NCBI GenBank assembly: GCA_005765155.1
Contig: VCCP01000001.1
Location: 4,898,001-4,962,000 of the forward strand
Direction of reading: 5' to 3'
Origin: Zelopaecilomyces penicillatus
Lineage: Eukaryota; Ascomycota; Sordariomycetes; Hypocreales; Pseudodiploosporaceae
DNA length: 64,000 nt
The notes beneath the pieces are model-generated. The model saw only the letters and a list, made by a program, of their open reading frames with translations. It made no database searches and was not told the origin of the DNA. A program made the translations under genes and the position numbers. Positions within the stretch are counted from its first letter, which is position 1. Each line of letters begins with the position of its first letter. Below are positions 13,101 through 24,761 of this stretch, in pieces.

Positions 13101-15241
13101 ACGCCCGTTTTTCACACAAACGTGTGCAGCATACCATATCCGCATCACTGAGCTACCTTTTGATACTGTGAGAACGGTCCTTTTTTCTTTCTCTTCACGC
13201 AACACCCAGGCATGTGTCGGTATTGTAGGACGGTACGACAGTACGAGTGAACTGTGCATTTGCTCATATTTAACTTAGTGGTAAGCTAGAAGAGCTAATA
13301 AAGCGGAAGCGCTTTTGCGTGGCTGGCCGTCATGTGCGATGCAAGGCATTAACGGCGAACGGACGTGGGAGGAGCGGAAAAAGAAAAGGGGGGGGAGGGG
13401 TGGACACGGGAAGTAGGCATTAGTCTCCATGATCCTCGCCTTGTGGCGCCTGGGCCAACGCTTGGTTGAGAAAAGAGAATGCCAGGATAAGATAGCGAGT
13501 AGGCTGGACAGATGACTTGACTACCTGGATGTTGTTGTGCAAGCATGATTGGCCATTATAGATTCTGTGTGGCCAATCACCAGCGTTGAGCCAGATCATG
13601 CGATATGATTGGGTATCTGAGGCAAATTATACCCGTCGCCGTAGAGCAACGTGACCTCGCCTGCGGTCCTGGCAATGGCAGCAGGAGGACAGTTTTCTCA
13701 GTGAGGATTGGCCAGTTTGCTGCTAGCAAGGACTTGGTAGGAATGGGATCTTTATTTTCTCGCATTCTGGTCGCGGCCTTTTCATTGTGGCGGTGTCCGT
13801 TTTGTGATCAACAAGCGCAGATCAAGCAAGTGGACGACGACGACGACAGGGTTCGTTCGCCTTTGAGATGAGATTGCTTGTTCAGCTAGCTACTCGCTAA
13901 TGCACAGCAGCCAGCTTGCTATTCCAATTACTTTGAAATACCTCTATCCTGGACTTGTAGATTGCCTATAGGTTATATTATATCAACCACATTATGAGGA
14001 ATCATTACTCGCGACTCTCTCACCCTGCTGGAACGGGAGTGCGGAGTGATAGCCCGAGGCTTGGCATCCTGTGCACAGTAGACTAGGGCAAAGAACGCAC
14101 AGTGGAGCACAGCACAGTGCATTTCTCTAGTGCGAGCCATATCGCATGCAGCCACCCCCTCCCTTTTCCATCCTCTTTCTATCCTCTGCTCATACCCTCC
14201 ACCCCCCCTCTACTCTCTCCTCTTTTTGTGTTTGCGCTCCATTTTGCGACTGTCACAGCTTGTTTGTTCCTCCACTTATTGCCAAATAGGGTTCGAGCTG
14301 GGCGCGGGTTTTTACACCCATTTCTCATTCCCTTCTCCCACTCGACGTTATGCCTGTCCTGTTCTGTACCGTGTGGGGGTTCAGGGTTATCGACAATAGA
14401 AGCTGAGAAGCGATCTGCCTAGGTATTCCTACAGTATGAACACCTACCCTACGCTTCAACGTCTACGCCAAGTGTCACGTCGCATTTTGGGTCTACGGCT
14501 CGGTTTTTGCATACTCCGTCTGAGACTCCACGGCGACCACGGCCACGGCGAACGTTGCTGTGACACTCCTCGGCCCTATCACCAATACAGGTGGCTGACC
14601 TTGTGGCTTACTCACCTGCCTGGTCCATGACCCGATGTGATCAAGGATGCACAAGCTCCAGATTTCCAGCATGAGCCAGCAAGGACGTACAGAACAAATA
14701 CTCGTACGAGTACCTTGTAAATTACGAGGAGGACAGACATTTTTTGAAAAGTTGCCACCCTTGCTGTCCAAGCATTTGACCGCTTTGCGGCCGTGCCAGT
14801 GACTGCCAGTCAATCAAGTCATGTGCTTTCGGTTGTAGCTTGATGACATAACAATGCGAGTCACCGAGACCTGCCATGCAATTGTGGTTCGCTCGATGAG
14901 ACTACGCCGATAATCGCAGGTGGAGAGGCATAGCAAACCATCAGAAAGAAGCAGGCATCTCAGACATAGCATGGCCCAATTGATAACGCTCTCAAGTTGC
15001 TGAATTGGTGGCCCCCATGCCGCAGGAGCAAGCATCCATGCTCTCGCAGATGTGGAAGATGTCGTGAACCGGTCCGTTCCACTAGCTCGCCCGTCTTCGT
15101 CACATACTTTTGAAAAGTCTTTTCTGTCAAACGATTGGCTTGCACCGGGCTGCGGTGATAGGCATCCGGACCTCGCCCACCATGCCCCTCGGCCTACGAG
15201 TAGATATTGCCTCATTAGGCAAGCAGACAAAACGGAGCCAT

Positions 15242-15256
15242 GGGGGGGGGGGGGGG
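15242..15256. repeat. Poly-G tract (about 15 G)
   Basis: A homopolymeric G run sits in the gene-free region. Length in the true genome may differ, because such runs are prone to sequencing slippage. Confidence 0.8.
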
Positions 15257-17379
15257 CCTCCAGCAGCCACCAACAACAGGCAGTGGGGCATATCACCTCT
15301 GGCAAAGGACGATGGACATGTGGCGGCCGTTGGCATTAGGGTCAGAATGCGAAGCAAGGCAATCCAGAAGCGAGGTGGAACAGACATTGGGATCAAGCAT
15401 CGTTGAGAGCGCTCTAGTACAATGTACAGTATGCGGGCCGCAACTCAAACCGTCACGGGAAAAAAGGTCTTAAGCCCCCTCCGACAAAAAACGACTCACA
15501 TCTGGCAAGCTAGACAGACGGCCTCACCGACTTGACAGCGGAACACCCTGGACTCCTGATCTGATATGGGTCTCGGAACGGGTCTTGCTTGCTTGGTTGG
15601 TCTGTGAGTGAGGGAGTGAGTGCCGTTGAGTCACGGGGTAGGAAAACGCGTGGTAATGGCGCAACGGCGGCTTCCGACTCTCCACCGCCTCCAACCTGAC
15701 GTAAGTACTCCGAGTCCGGACCTATGTCTAGTCTGACAATTGAATTATAGAAGCAAATGATTAAACACCGAAGAGAAAAAGAGAGAGACAGATAGCCAAA
15801 CAGACAGAGCACACGGGAGTGCTGCTTCATCAAGCCTCGAGGTTTCAAGTATATACTAACAACTCTCTAGCTGGACAAGTAGTCCTCACTCATACACACA
15901 CCCGCGAGGGCAACTTAATCAATGCAGATATGGGGGTGGATTGAGAAAAAAAAAGTTATAGTTCCTCTGCCATTTGCGTTTATGGGTGTGTGAACGGGGA
16001 TGCAACAGCTTGCAGGGCTGCTGGCGGAAGCAAACGGGTTTCCTCCCCTTGGATGCCGTACCAGGGTTTTTCCTGTGTCTTTGTTTGCTCAAGTTCCACC
16101 TTCAATCACTCCAAAAGTACGACGAAGGAGAGAGAGAGAGAGAAACAGAGAGGCAGTCAAAAAAGACCCCTGTCCCTGCCTGTGAGTATACAATGCAATG
16201 CACACCTACCTGCATACGTGCATGCATCCATCATCGCCAACAAGGGTCGCTGGTGTCGTCGTCCAGTGTGGGTGCGTCCACTGGAGAACCGCCCACAGGT
16301 GCGAGGTCACGGCGCCTAAGCGCCCGCTATATTTGGACGGGGACAAGCATGTACGTACCGGGTCTAGCGTGCTGGCCCATGTTGGCCGCGCTCCCATGTC
16401 TTGCCTTTATCTGTGTGGCCTGTCTGGCACTCGCACCGCCAAATTTTGGCCTATCATGGCGACTCACGGGTCCGGGTGGGGCAGCGCCGTGTGCGGGCTG
16501 CAGCCAAACGGTCCAATGGATCCCGCCGCCTTCGCGCCAGCACGACCGGCAAGCGTGGCCCAGGCGCCAATGGGCATCAACTCTGGCTTGCGATGGCGCT
16601 ACAACCCGCTGTGCCACTCGTGCCACCCTGGCTGTCGAGGGCCTGTGCAGCGCTGTTGAAGTGCAGTGCGGCGCTGTGTGGTGCTGATCAGTGGCCTGTA
16701 ATAGTCTGGATTAGTGGTGGTTGGGGCTTGTTGAGTGGGCAGCAGCAAACTGTCCACTGGACGTTGTTCGCTGGACGCATGTCTAGCCTGGTTTGGCCCT
16801 CACGCTCTCCTCACGCCTTCTCCTCACGCTCCCCACTCCACAACTCTTCTGCCGAACGACGAATGTCTGCTAGTTGCTGGGTTGCCCCCCATCAGCATGC
16901 ATCAGCACACACGCACACGCACGCACGCAGGATCGCTTGCTCGTCACATCGCATATTTTGCATGGATACGGTAGTCCGGCCACCAAAAGCCGCTCTAGCT
17001 AGGCTCGCTCGCACACACACTTACAGACAGACGCACACACTTAGAGCGCACTCTGGAGCGGACGACTTGTCGAGATGCGGCCTCTACCCACACCCCCAAC
17101 ACCTCTAATACATAACAATCACTAGCCGCCCACTGAGTAGCCCGGTTTCCTTTCTCCCGACCTTTGCGACCTCTGTATTGTTCCTTTGACATCTTCAGCT
17201 TCGTTTTCTTTTCGGTTTATATTTCTTTGTCTCACGGCAACCATCGAACGGACTGTGTCCGCTCCCACGAATTATCTAGAATCAACGCTGGCAACAGCTA
17301 TACCCCTCGGCAAACAACCCTAGCCCACCCTGTGTACCGCTTATTAGCCCTCGCATGGGTAGCAGCAGCACATTAAATT

Positions 17380-17475
17380 AAATAAGAGAGTGAGAAAGAG
17401 AAAGAAAGAAAGAAGAAAGAAAGAAAGAAACGACGGAAGGATTAAAGGCGAAAGAAGAGACAGGAGGAGAGACAT
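17380..17475 (+). repeat. Purine (GA/GAAA) tract in the leader of the SAM-PH gene
   Basis: Nearly uninterrupted A and G with GAAA-type repeats fill the roughly 95 bases before the start codon at 17491. CT/GA-rich leaders next to start codons are common in fungal promoters and 5' UTRs. On this strand it would make a purine-rich mRNA leader if transcribed. Confidence 0.7.
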
Positions 17476-17490
17476 ATACACACACCAAAG

Positions 17491-20169
17491 ATGGTATGCA
17501 ATCCCAAAGGCAAAATAAGCTTTCTTCCCAAAAAACCTTCCTTCCTAGTCGTTCTTGTCTAACACGATCCGCACCAGGAGTACACGTCATTTCAGGCTGG
17601 CGAGCGCCTGACATATCAAGAGATGCGGCAGAAGCCAACTCCTCAGAACACCTTCTTCAGCCTGATAAACGACACACAACAGTTCAGGCCAACGTCAGTA
17701 GCCACCGAATTTGTAGACACAGACTGGGATGAGGATGATATTATCAGTGACGCAGAGGAGGAGGAGAACTCACCTCGAGTGAGTTTGCAATCGGTAAGAA
17801 CCAATCCTAACCTGTCCCTGTCCTGTTTCTGTACCCTCATCTTTTGGCTCTTTGTAAGTGGCTGCAAGACTGACGGTGTTTTCCCACAGTCGGGCCAGCC
17901 AAGTATCACAACACTATCTTCGTACGACGAGATTCCCACACCACGGTCAAGTAGAAGTCGAGAAGCCTATCTCGAGTCATCTCTGAAGCCAGTTGAAGGT
18001 CCCCGAGGCCCCCACCTATTTCGCAGCTCCACGGATCCGTTGGACTATTACTATGAAGAGGAGGACCTCGTTCTTACGCTATCACCTATCACACCCAAGG
18101 CACCTCGCTCGATTGGAGATCTGCTGGCCCAGCCTCCAGTCCCGCGTTCCAACACACCTTTCCGATACACTTATGAGGACCTCGACCTATCTACTCTCGT
18201 CTCATGGACACCCGAGATGGTTGCCCAGTCAATGCTCAATGCTGGCATTGAGCTGACAATGGCTAATCGATTCATTGAGAACGACATCAACGGTGCTATT
18301 CTCATCACCTTGAAGTTTGAGGATCTACGGGAGTTGGACATCCCTTCCTTTGGCATTCGCACCAGGGTTTGGCATCAAATCCAGGCATTATTGGATAGCA
18401 GGCCAGCATCACCTCGACCAGCGACCCCTATTGAAGATGCACCAAGCCGCGAGGCCAGGAGAGAGGCGAAGAACAGAGACGGATCTAGCTCAGCACGGCG
18501 ACAAAACAGCAGCAGGAGGCCACGTCGGAAACAATCCACCGCCAGTGACACCATCACGCCAATGGAATCTGTATCTATCATTGGCATTGAGCAGGTCATC
18601 CCAAAGCCTCACGTCTGCTCCAAGGGCGAGAATTGCTCTAAATGGAGGAAGCAGCAGCGTATGATTGATGAATTCAGAACCGCCAACCCCCACATCGACA
18701 TCAATGCTGGGGGCACCGTCATGATATTTGGCGATGCAGGCAATCCCGACACAGCTAGAGCAATTGACCCTGAAGAGACGCTTCGGCCCTTTTCAGATGC
18801 AGTACCTTCAGTTGTGGCGTCTTCTGATATCCTTGGACCTGGCGGCATGGCCCCAATGCAGTACCTCCAGGAAACGACACTCCGAGGTTTCCAGTCGCGA
18901 GACCCTCAAGACAACGTCCGCCAGTTCTTGAACTTCCAGAGAAATGGAAACAACTGCAATGAGGTGCCTCCCACCCCGCCCTTTGAGGTCACACCAGCTG
19001 CTCAAACCCCTCATCAGGGCTTGCGCCGTCTACCAAAGCTATCCATACCCAACAAGCCTCAGGTAACACGACCAGGACCTCCTCGATCTGCCTCTGCTGG
19101 GCCTCAGCTCTCACCTCAACAGCAGATGCAGATGCAACAGCAGCAGATGCAACAGAAGCAGCAGAAGCATCGATCCTCTCCATTGCAGCAAGAGTTTCTG
19201 CCCTATAACATGGACAAGGCTGATCCCTTGTCTCCTGATTTGGAGACAGCAAGAAACCCTTATCGGTTCGGCACTCCATTCTCGGAGCTAGACGTACCTG
19301 TTACTGCTGTTCCTCTTGGACCTGTTGCTCGTGATGTCTCTCAGTCTGTACCTCCTAACATGAACTATCGTATGTCTCCGACAAACAACCTGGCTCGGTC
19401 TCAATCAAGGGCCTCGGCGCGCCGCCCGTCCTTTCCCGTCCTCCCTGCTCTGGATGAGAATCTTCCCGTCCACCTTAGCCCCAAGTCAGCATCACCAAAA
19501 TCGGCCTCTCCCCGAACCTCCTACCGCCCCCAGCAACTTCCTACCCAAGCTCCTCCACGTGCCAACTATCCTTGGTCGCCTGTTGAGCGCACCACCTTTG
19601 AGCACGCAATTCCCCCCATGTCTACCTTTCGCCCAAGCAGCGCTAAGGAGGCTCCTCCCAGCACCAACGGCGTCAGCTTTCAGGGGCCCATGAAGAAGCG
19701 CAAGATGCGTATTCTTCGCCATGAGTGGCAGGATGGTTACTTTACACTCAAGGGCACCCGCCTCAACATGCACAAGGACGCCCGCGAGGTTGACCGCACG
19801 CTTGAGTATGTTGATATTGATGACTACGCCATTGCTTGCTCCAGCATGGCTTCGACCTCCAAGCTCAGCGCGGCTTTCAAAGCCGTGTCCATCTCTCATA
19901 ACCGGGAAAAGAGTGATTCCGTGGCGGCATTCAGCTTCCAACTCATCCCTCAAGACAAGAACACGGCGAAATTGCGCAAGCGTGAGAGCGCACTCCATGC
20001 CTCAAACGGCATCCCTACAGAGGGTGTCAATGGCACTGGCAAGACGCACCACTTTGCCGTCAAAAGCCGTGATGATCGGATTGACTGGATGCGAGAGCTC
20101 ATGCTTGCTAAAGCCCTGAAGCAAAAGGGCGAGGGCTTTGAGATCAGCGTCAACGGTAACATGATTTGA
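17491..20169 (+). CDS. SAM and PH domain protein
   Basis: This is a predicted cytoplasmic or cortical scaffold protein of about 826 residues. The start codon stands alone: ATG at 17491-17493 is followed directly by an intron (17494-17595, branch GTCTAAC, acceptor TTTCAG), and exon 2 then reads AGERLTYQEM in frame. A second intron, 17794-17889 (96 bases, in frame), is inferred because reading through inserts a hydrophobic cysteine-rich stretch; a donor at 17779 is an in-frame alternative. Domains: acidic segment near residues 35-50, SAM domain about 166-238, proline/serine-rich linker with a poly-glutamine patch near 474-495, and a PH domain about 666-812 ending in a tryptophan helix. SAM plus PH recalls Boi1/Boi2 and Pob1 polarity proteins, but I see no SH3 domain, so membership of that family is unproven. 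It diverges from the Pro1-like gene. Confidence 0.85.
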
Positions 20170-21223
20170 ACTGAAAGTAAAATGATGCCTCCTAAAAGTT
20201 TATTATATCATCATGCAGTTTCCTTGTTGAGATTGGAAAGGACATTTTCTACATGGAAATAATGTCCAGTCATTGCGCTTCCGTTATCATTCAAATTTCG
20301 CTCTCTACTGACATGCCTGTTTCCTTGTCTTGTGTGGTTGTCCCTTGAGCGGGAGGTCACTTCATCTCTCCTCCAAGCCATTTCATCATCTTCTCCTCTT
20401 TTACCATTCTTTTTTTCATTTCGTTTTTCTGAGGGCATAGCAAATGAGCGAGTCTCACAGCGATGGCTTGATTTTCTTTCCTGGTGACATGAAATCTATA
20501 CCAATTTCTTTTTTTCTTCCTGACGTAACGCACTCTCCTTGCTGGATGGGATGAGCTGGGACACGATATTCCAAGATAAGACCATAAGTAGTTTAGATAG
20601 CAAAAATCCAAAACACTACTTACTTTATTTTTGCTCAATTCGGGTGTCTTTGAATCGAAGTGACTGTCATGACCAACACACTAGAAATATGATGTCTGTT
20701 CGATTTTATCACATGACTTGTTTGGTTCACTTTTGAGGTGTAATGACTATTGACTGTCTGCTCAGTAGAACTCACTCACGTGTCGAGAACTTGGAAGTCG
20801 TTGGTTAGGTTCGCAGCGGCTTGGGGTACTGCGACCTCAGTTAACCCAAACGTACCTGATGTGGGTGAACGCATAAGCTATTTACACGCATATAGGTGAA
20901 TACTTATATAAATTTCCTATTGCTCATACTTCGGAAAGGGCAATTGATCACAAATAGTGCACAAAGCCAGCGATTTTACGAGGTTCATTGAAATTTCTGT
21001 ATCATCATGGTAAAGTGTAGGGTAGGCGGACAAAAAAAATGTGCTGTCAGAACAAAAGTACATTTTCCCGCGTACTACGCAGACAGTACACTATCTTACA
21101 GCGCCGATATGGTTTTTTTTTCGGCTATGGCTTTCCGTGTGTCTTTTTCTCTTGTAGTCATTTTCTTGAAATATGAATAACCCGCGACTCCAGGCATTGA
21201 CCTCATCCACAACTCGTTATGGC
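20170..21223. other. Convergent spacer between SAM-PH and mS42 genes
   Basis: This holds the 3' ends of two convergent genes. It is AT-rich for the window with several A/T runs (for example near 21114). I see no gene. Confidence 0.6.
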
Positions 21224-22225
21224 TTACTGAGTGGCCGCGGACTTGAAATCTGGCCGTATCACACCAGACTTCTGGGCGACCTTTTCCCAGTCAATTAGCT
21301 CCCACCAGGATTCGGCGAAGGCAACCTTGCCGCCCTTGCCTCCAGCACCGACTCCCCAGTCCAGCATCCAGGCGTGCTCCCAAGTGTTGAGACACAGTAA
21401 GGGCTCTAGCTCGATTCCGCCGGGAGGCAGATCTCCGGTCCTCCTCCTGGCGCCGAAAGCCTGGTTCTTGAAGTAGCTCTTGGCGGTACCGTCGTTGCCT
21501 ACGGTGTTCATGTCGGTGGATTGCGCGCGCCAGTGGGCGCCGGGGTACGGTGATCCGGCCAGATATGTCGGGAGCAGGCGGTACTCGCCGGGACCGGCCT
21601 TGACAAGCCAGAGGAAGCCGGGGCCGAACATGGCTGAGGCGGTGAGGACGAACTCTCTACGCAGAGTTTCGATGGAGGAGAAGGAAGCTTCGAGCTCTTG
21701 ACGCAGGACGTCTGGCATGGCGGTACCTGTCGGGGAAATGCCCTGGAAGAAGAAGTGGTTGTTGTGGGCCATGGAGGCGTAGTTGAAGATGGGAGCTTGG
21801 TTGGGCTCTCGGGCAGTCATGAGGGCAATGGTTTTTGTGTCTTTGTCCTCAAGCTCGGTGCCTATTGGGGAAAATAAACAGTTTATGTTAGCATTGGTTA
21901 CAGATAGACCGATTTCATAAAGTGCGGGCGAATAGCAGGCATTCAAGCGACCTCAATGAAAAGCGCATTGAAAAGGTACATTGAAAAGACCACAGAGATT
22001 GGACGCACCCGCTGTCAAGGCATTGAGCTTCTCCACCATCAGAGACATATAGTCCGTCCACGCGATCGCGAAGCCGCCGGGGCTCATCAGGTTGGGGACG
22101 CCCTGGGAGTAATCGTGAGGCAAGGCCGGGACTTGATGCAGGCTTCGGCGGGCATTGACGGTCGAGCGGAGGCCCAATCCTAGGCCCAGGCCCTGGCGAG
22201 GTATCCTTAACCGTGGACGGAACAT
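21224..22225 (-). CDS. Mitochondrial small-subunit ribosomal protein mS42/mS43 (SOD fold)
   Basis: The model has two exons, 22009-22225 and 21224-21861, joined across a 147-base intron (donor GTGCGT, branch GCTAAC, acceptor AATAG), giving 284 residues. The protein has the Fe/Mn superoxide dismutase fold but not the full metal site: the first ligand helix (HHxxHH in enzymes) is absent, DxWEHA is changed to NTWEHA, and only the NHFFF and WEH histidines remain. Two SOD-like proteins, mS42 (Rsm26) and mS43 (Mrp1), are established parts of the fungal mitoribosome small subunit, and this fits that group; which of the two it is I cannot say. The start at 22225 (MFRPRLR) gives an arginine-rich, acid-poor N terminus suited to mitochondrial import. 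An upstream in-frame ATG at 22366 is possible but dilutes this signal. It is divergent from the membrane-protein gene at 23226. Confidence 0.82.
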
Positions 22226-23225
22226 GGCTTTTTGGGGGGCTGTGGGTGATGCGTATGAGTCGGCGGTTGAATACGCAGAGGTGGGTTGGACTGGTGAGGT
22301 TAAAGTGGTGGGAGGTGGGTTTGGAGATGAAGGAGCTTGCACTTTTTGCGACCTAGAAACACGCATAGAGTGGTGTGGTTGTCCTTCAGTAGGTACCTAC
22401 CTACCTGACCAAGCTACTAGCCTACCCTAGACATCAACAGGTGGGCGTTGGGTGCTGTGGCGCATTGCGATGGATGTTTTGTGTGTGGCTGGTGGTCGGA
22501 TCACGGAAAAAATAGTTAGCCGCGTACTGCATCTCGATTCGACGCGAATTATGTAACAGTGGGGGGGAAAGGAATGAGGTGGGCTGACCTTCTGGCGACC
22601 AGTCACAGGCCCGCTAAGCCCCAGCCCCAGACGGAGCCGCGCATCTGACTCGGCCATCCGTGTTAGCGCTGCCACTGCTCTCTGGCGATGCCACTAACTG
22701 AAGCGGCAATCGTCATACAAACCCGCGACAAAGACGAACGGGTCGTCGTCTGCCGCAGCCTGCTTCTTGCCTCTTGTCACACCCAACGTCCAGCCCTACG
22801 TCTTTCTTCCATTTCACGTTTACTTCTTCTTCTTGTTCGTTTTTTCCGTACGGCTTGCTGCTAAGACCTTCCATCGCCTCCTTTTTTTTTTGCCGGTCTC
22901 CGCTTCGCTGTTGGGTTCGACAATAACCGTCCAACCAACCCCCCCTTGCCCGATACCGCTCGCATTCGTGTCGACCCGATATTCCGCTTCTCGCTTTCGC
23001 AGTTCTTCAGCCTTTCGCCGCGCTGCTTCGATTCAACTGGCAACTTTAGCTAGCAGCTCACGATAGCCGTTGTCTGTTCTCGACTCAGCGACTTGTTAAA
23101 TCTAATTCACCCAGTCCGCGAATATTGCGCTGTAGCATTTCTGTCGGCATGCAGTGGCTATAAACCAAACGGTCATTAACATATTCCTCTACACTCGTCT
23201 CCGGTCCCAGCCTTTGAACGCAGTC
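22226..23225. promoter_or_regulatory. Shared 1 kb divergent promoter region
   Basis: The two flanking genes are transcribed away from each other, so both promoters must lie here. A TACCTACCTACC run occurs near 22395 and a pyrimidine-rich stretch near 22800-22960. I see no gene inside. No specific factor site can be assigned with confidence. Confidence 0.5.
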
Positions 23226-24323
23226 ATGAGTGCTGTTGCATCTGCCATGGCTACGGCTGCGGCCGCCGTCGAAAAAGCTGCCGCTGCCACAGCTTCGTCG
23301 TCACCCAAGGGCCCGAAGAGCGGTGACGACTCTCAGGGCGAGTGCCAGCTGCTCGGATCATTCGCTTTGATCGTGCAGGCCGCCCTCGGCGCTCTAGCTT
23401 TGATGGCTTTGGTGTACAAGCGATGGAGGGAGCGTCCGCAACGGCCCCTCAAAATCTGGTACTTTGATGTGTCGAAGCAGGTCTTTGGCTCGGTTCTGGT
23501 CCACATGTCTAACATCTTCATGTCTATGTTGACTAGTGGACGATTCTCAATAAAGCTGGAGCCTGCGGTGGCACAGAGGCTGTTGGCAAGAGGCGAATAT
23601 GTCCCCAACCCGTGTTCCTTCTATTTGCTGAACCTGGCTATCGATGTGAGTGAAGCTCTACTTCTTGTTGATACATCCTTGTTACTGCTGGAACTAACAA
23701 AACTCAAGACCACCATCGGTATCCCTATCCTGATCATTCTCCTACGTGTCTTCACTGGCCTGGCCACCTACACCCCCTTCGGAAAGCCTGCCGAATCCGT
23801 TCAGTCTGGTCACTATGGCAATCCACCAAACGCTGTCTGGTGGCTCAAGCAGTCTCTCATTTACTTTAGCGGCCTCTTTGGCATGAAGCTTTGCGTTCTA
23901 ATAATCTTTATTATGATGCCTTGGATTTCTCAGGTTGGCGACTGGGCCCTTAGGTGGACAGAAGGAAACGAAAAGCTCCAGGTTGCTTTTGTCATGATGA
24001 TATTTCCCCTCATCATGAACGCTCTCCAGTATTATATTATCGACTCCTTCATCAAGAAGAAGGTGACGGAGCATGAATCTGTGCCCTCCGAAGATCCGGA
24101 CATCAGATACGATGACGACCACTCTCTTTTGAGAGTCGATGCGGCAGATGATGAGAGTGTAACTAACGATGAAGTACTCAAGCCACACAACCGTACGACA
24201 ACCGTCGAAGGGGAATATGATCCCGAGGTTGATGGCGATGCTCCAACAGTCATTGGGAGCAGCTCAAGCCGCCAGGTGGCTAGACCGAGGGTCGTACAGA
24301 GGGAGTTGTTGCCAAAAGAGTAG
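23226..24323 (+). CDS. STIMATE/TMEM110-like multi-pass membrane protein
   Basis: This is a 344-residue membrane protein of the family containing animal STIMATE (TMEM110, an ER protein tied to STIM calcium signalling) and yeast vacuolar YPL162C. A 63-base in-frame intron, 23646-23708 (GTGAGT, branch AACTAAC, acceptor CAAG), is inferred because removing it restores the conserved junction NLAID-TTIG. Five or so hydrophobic spans lie near residues 43-64, 88-103, 132-158, 187-212 and 231-253. The N terminus is alanine-rich and the C-terminal tail is acidic and hydrophilic. The start at 23226 is the first ATG in frame; the frame stays open upstream to a GTG at 23154 but without an ATG. In the fungus the location is probably vacuole or ER; the exact role is unknown. 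Confidence 0.82.
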   Translation: MSAVASAMATAAAAVEKAAAATASSSPKGPKSGDDSQGECQLLGSFALIVQAALGALALMALVYKRWRERPQRPLKIWYFDVSKQVFGSVLVHMSNIFMSMLTSGRFSIKLEPAVAQRLLARGEYVPNPCSFYLLNLAIDVSEALLLVDTSLLLLELTKLKTTIGIPILIILLRVFTGLATYTPFGKPAESVQSGHYGNPPNAVWWLKQSLIYFSGLFGMKLCVLIIFIMMPWISQVGDWALRWTEGNEKLQVAFVMMIFPLIMNALQYYIIDSFIKKKVTEHESVPSEDPDIRYDDDHSLLRVDAADDESVTNDEVLKPHNRTTTVEGEYDPEVDGDAPTVIGSSSSRQVARPRVVQRELLPKE

Positions 24324-24761
24324 GCATGGTCATCAGGGCAGGTTCCTTTCGCACATGTAACTGCGTGTTTGAGTTTTTATTTCTAACGCTTTTCGTTCTG
24401 CGGGCATTATTTGTATATAAGATGTGATATAGTCGGGGGTTCTTTGGCGGATACAGTCATGTAAGGGCTACGAAAGCAGTATACTTATTCGGCGCCGGAG
24501 TGTGTCATTGGTTCTCCGGATTACTAGACAACAGACGTCTTTCATCACAAACAACCCTCTTATTGTTCTATCTTTTCTTTGTGAGGCCTTTTCTTTTTCC
24601 TGACATAACAATCACTTTAGACACCGCTGTATGGCTGATTTCGTAACACTCAACTTCATATATTGATTACCAAAACTATTACAAATGGCTCTCTATTCAA
24701 TCTATTTCCTTGCCGCAAGTATATAACAACAACATCCTGCTATGATAGACGGCAATCGTAT
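24324..24761. other. Short convergent spacer
   Basis: These 438 bases separate the convergent ends of the membrane-protein and GMC oxidoreductase genes. It is AT-rich, with TTGTATATAAGATG near 24410 and a TTTCTTTTTCC pyrimidine patch near 24590. No gene is seen. Confidence 0.6.

Larger units (their letters stand above)
6765..17490. other. 10.7 kb gene-free region between Pro1-like and SAM-PH genes
   Basis: The two flanking genes diverge, so this is a shared upstream region. I found no frame with family motifs or a convincing spliced model. The longest frame (15974-16687) reads as low-complexity DNA with arginine- and cysteine-rich noise. Contents include a CA repeat near 10040, a G15 run near 15242, AATTTAGCCC inverted repeats at 9852-10180, and GA-rich DNA just before 17490. 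It could hold long 5' leaders, introns of leaders, distal control sites or non-coding RNAs; the sequence alone does not decide. Confidence 0.6.

Noticed and set aside
14814..15305. 163-codon minus-strand open frame
   Set aside because: Interrupted neighbourhood, poly-G/poly-C tract inside and no motif; treated as chance.
15974..16687. 237-codon plus-strand open frame in the large gene-free region
   Set aside because: No motif, low-complexity composition, overlapping frames of similar length on both strands and no splice-supported extension.
21224..22366. Annotation as an active superoxide dismutase
   Set aside because: Metal-ligand residues are missing, so the mitoribosomal role is preferred.
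23154..23225. Upstream extension of the STIMATE-like protein from a GTG codon
   Set aside because: No ATG in this part; the alanine-rich start at 23226 is a normal eukaryotic start.
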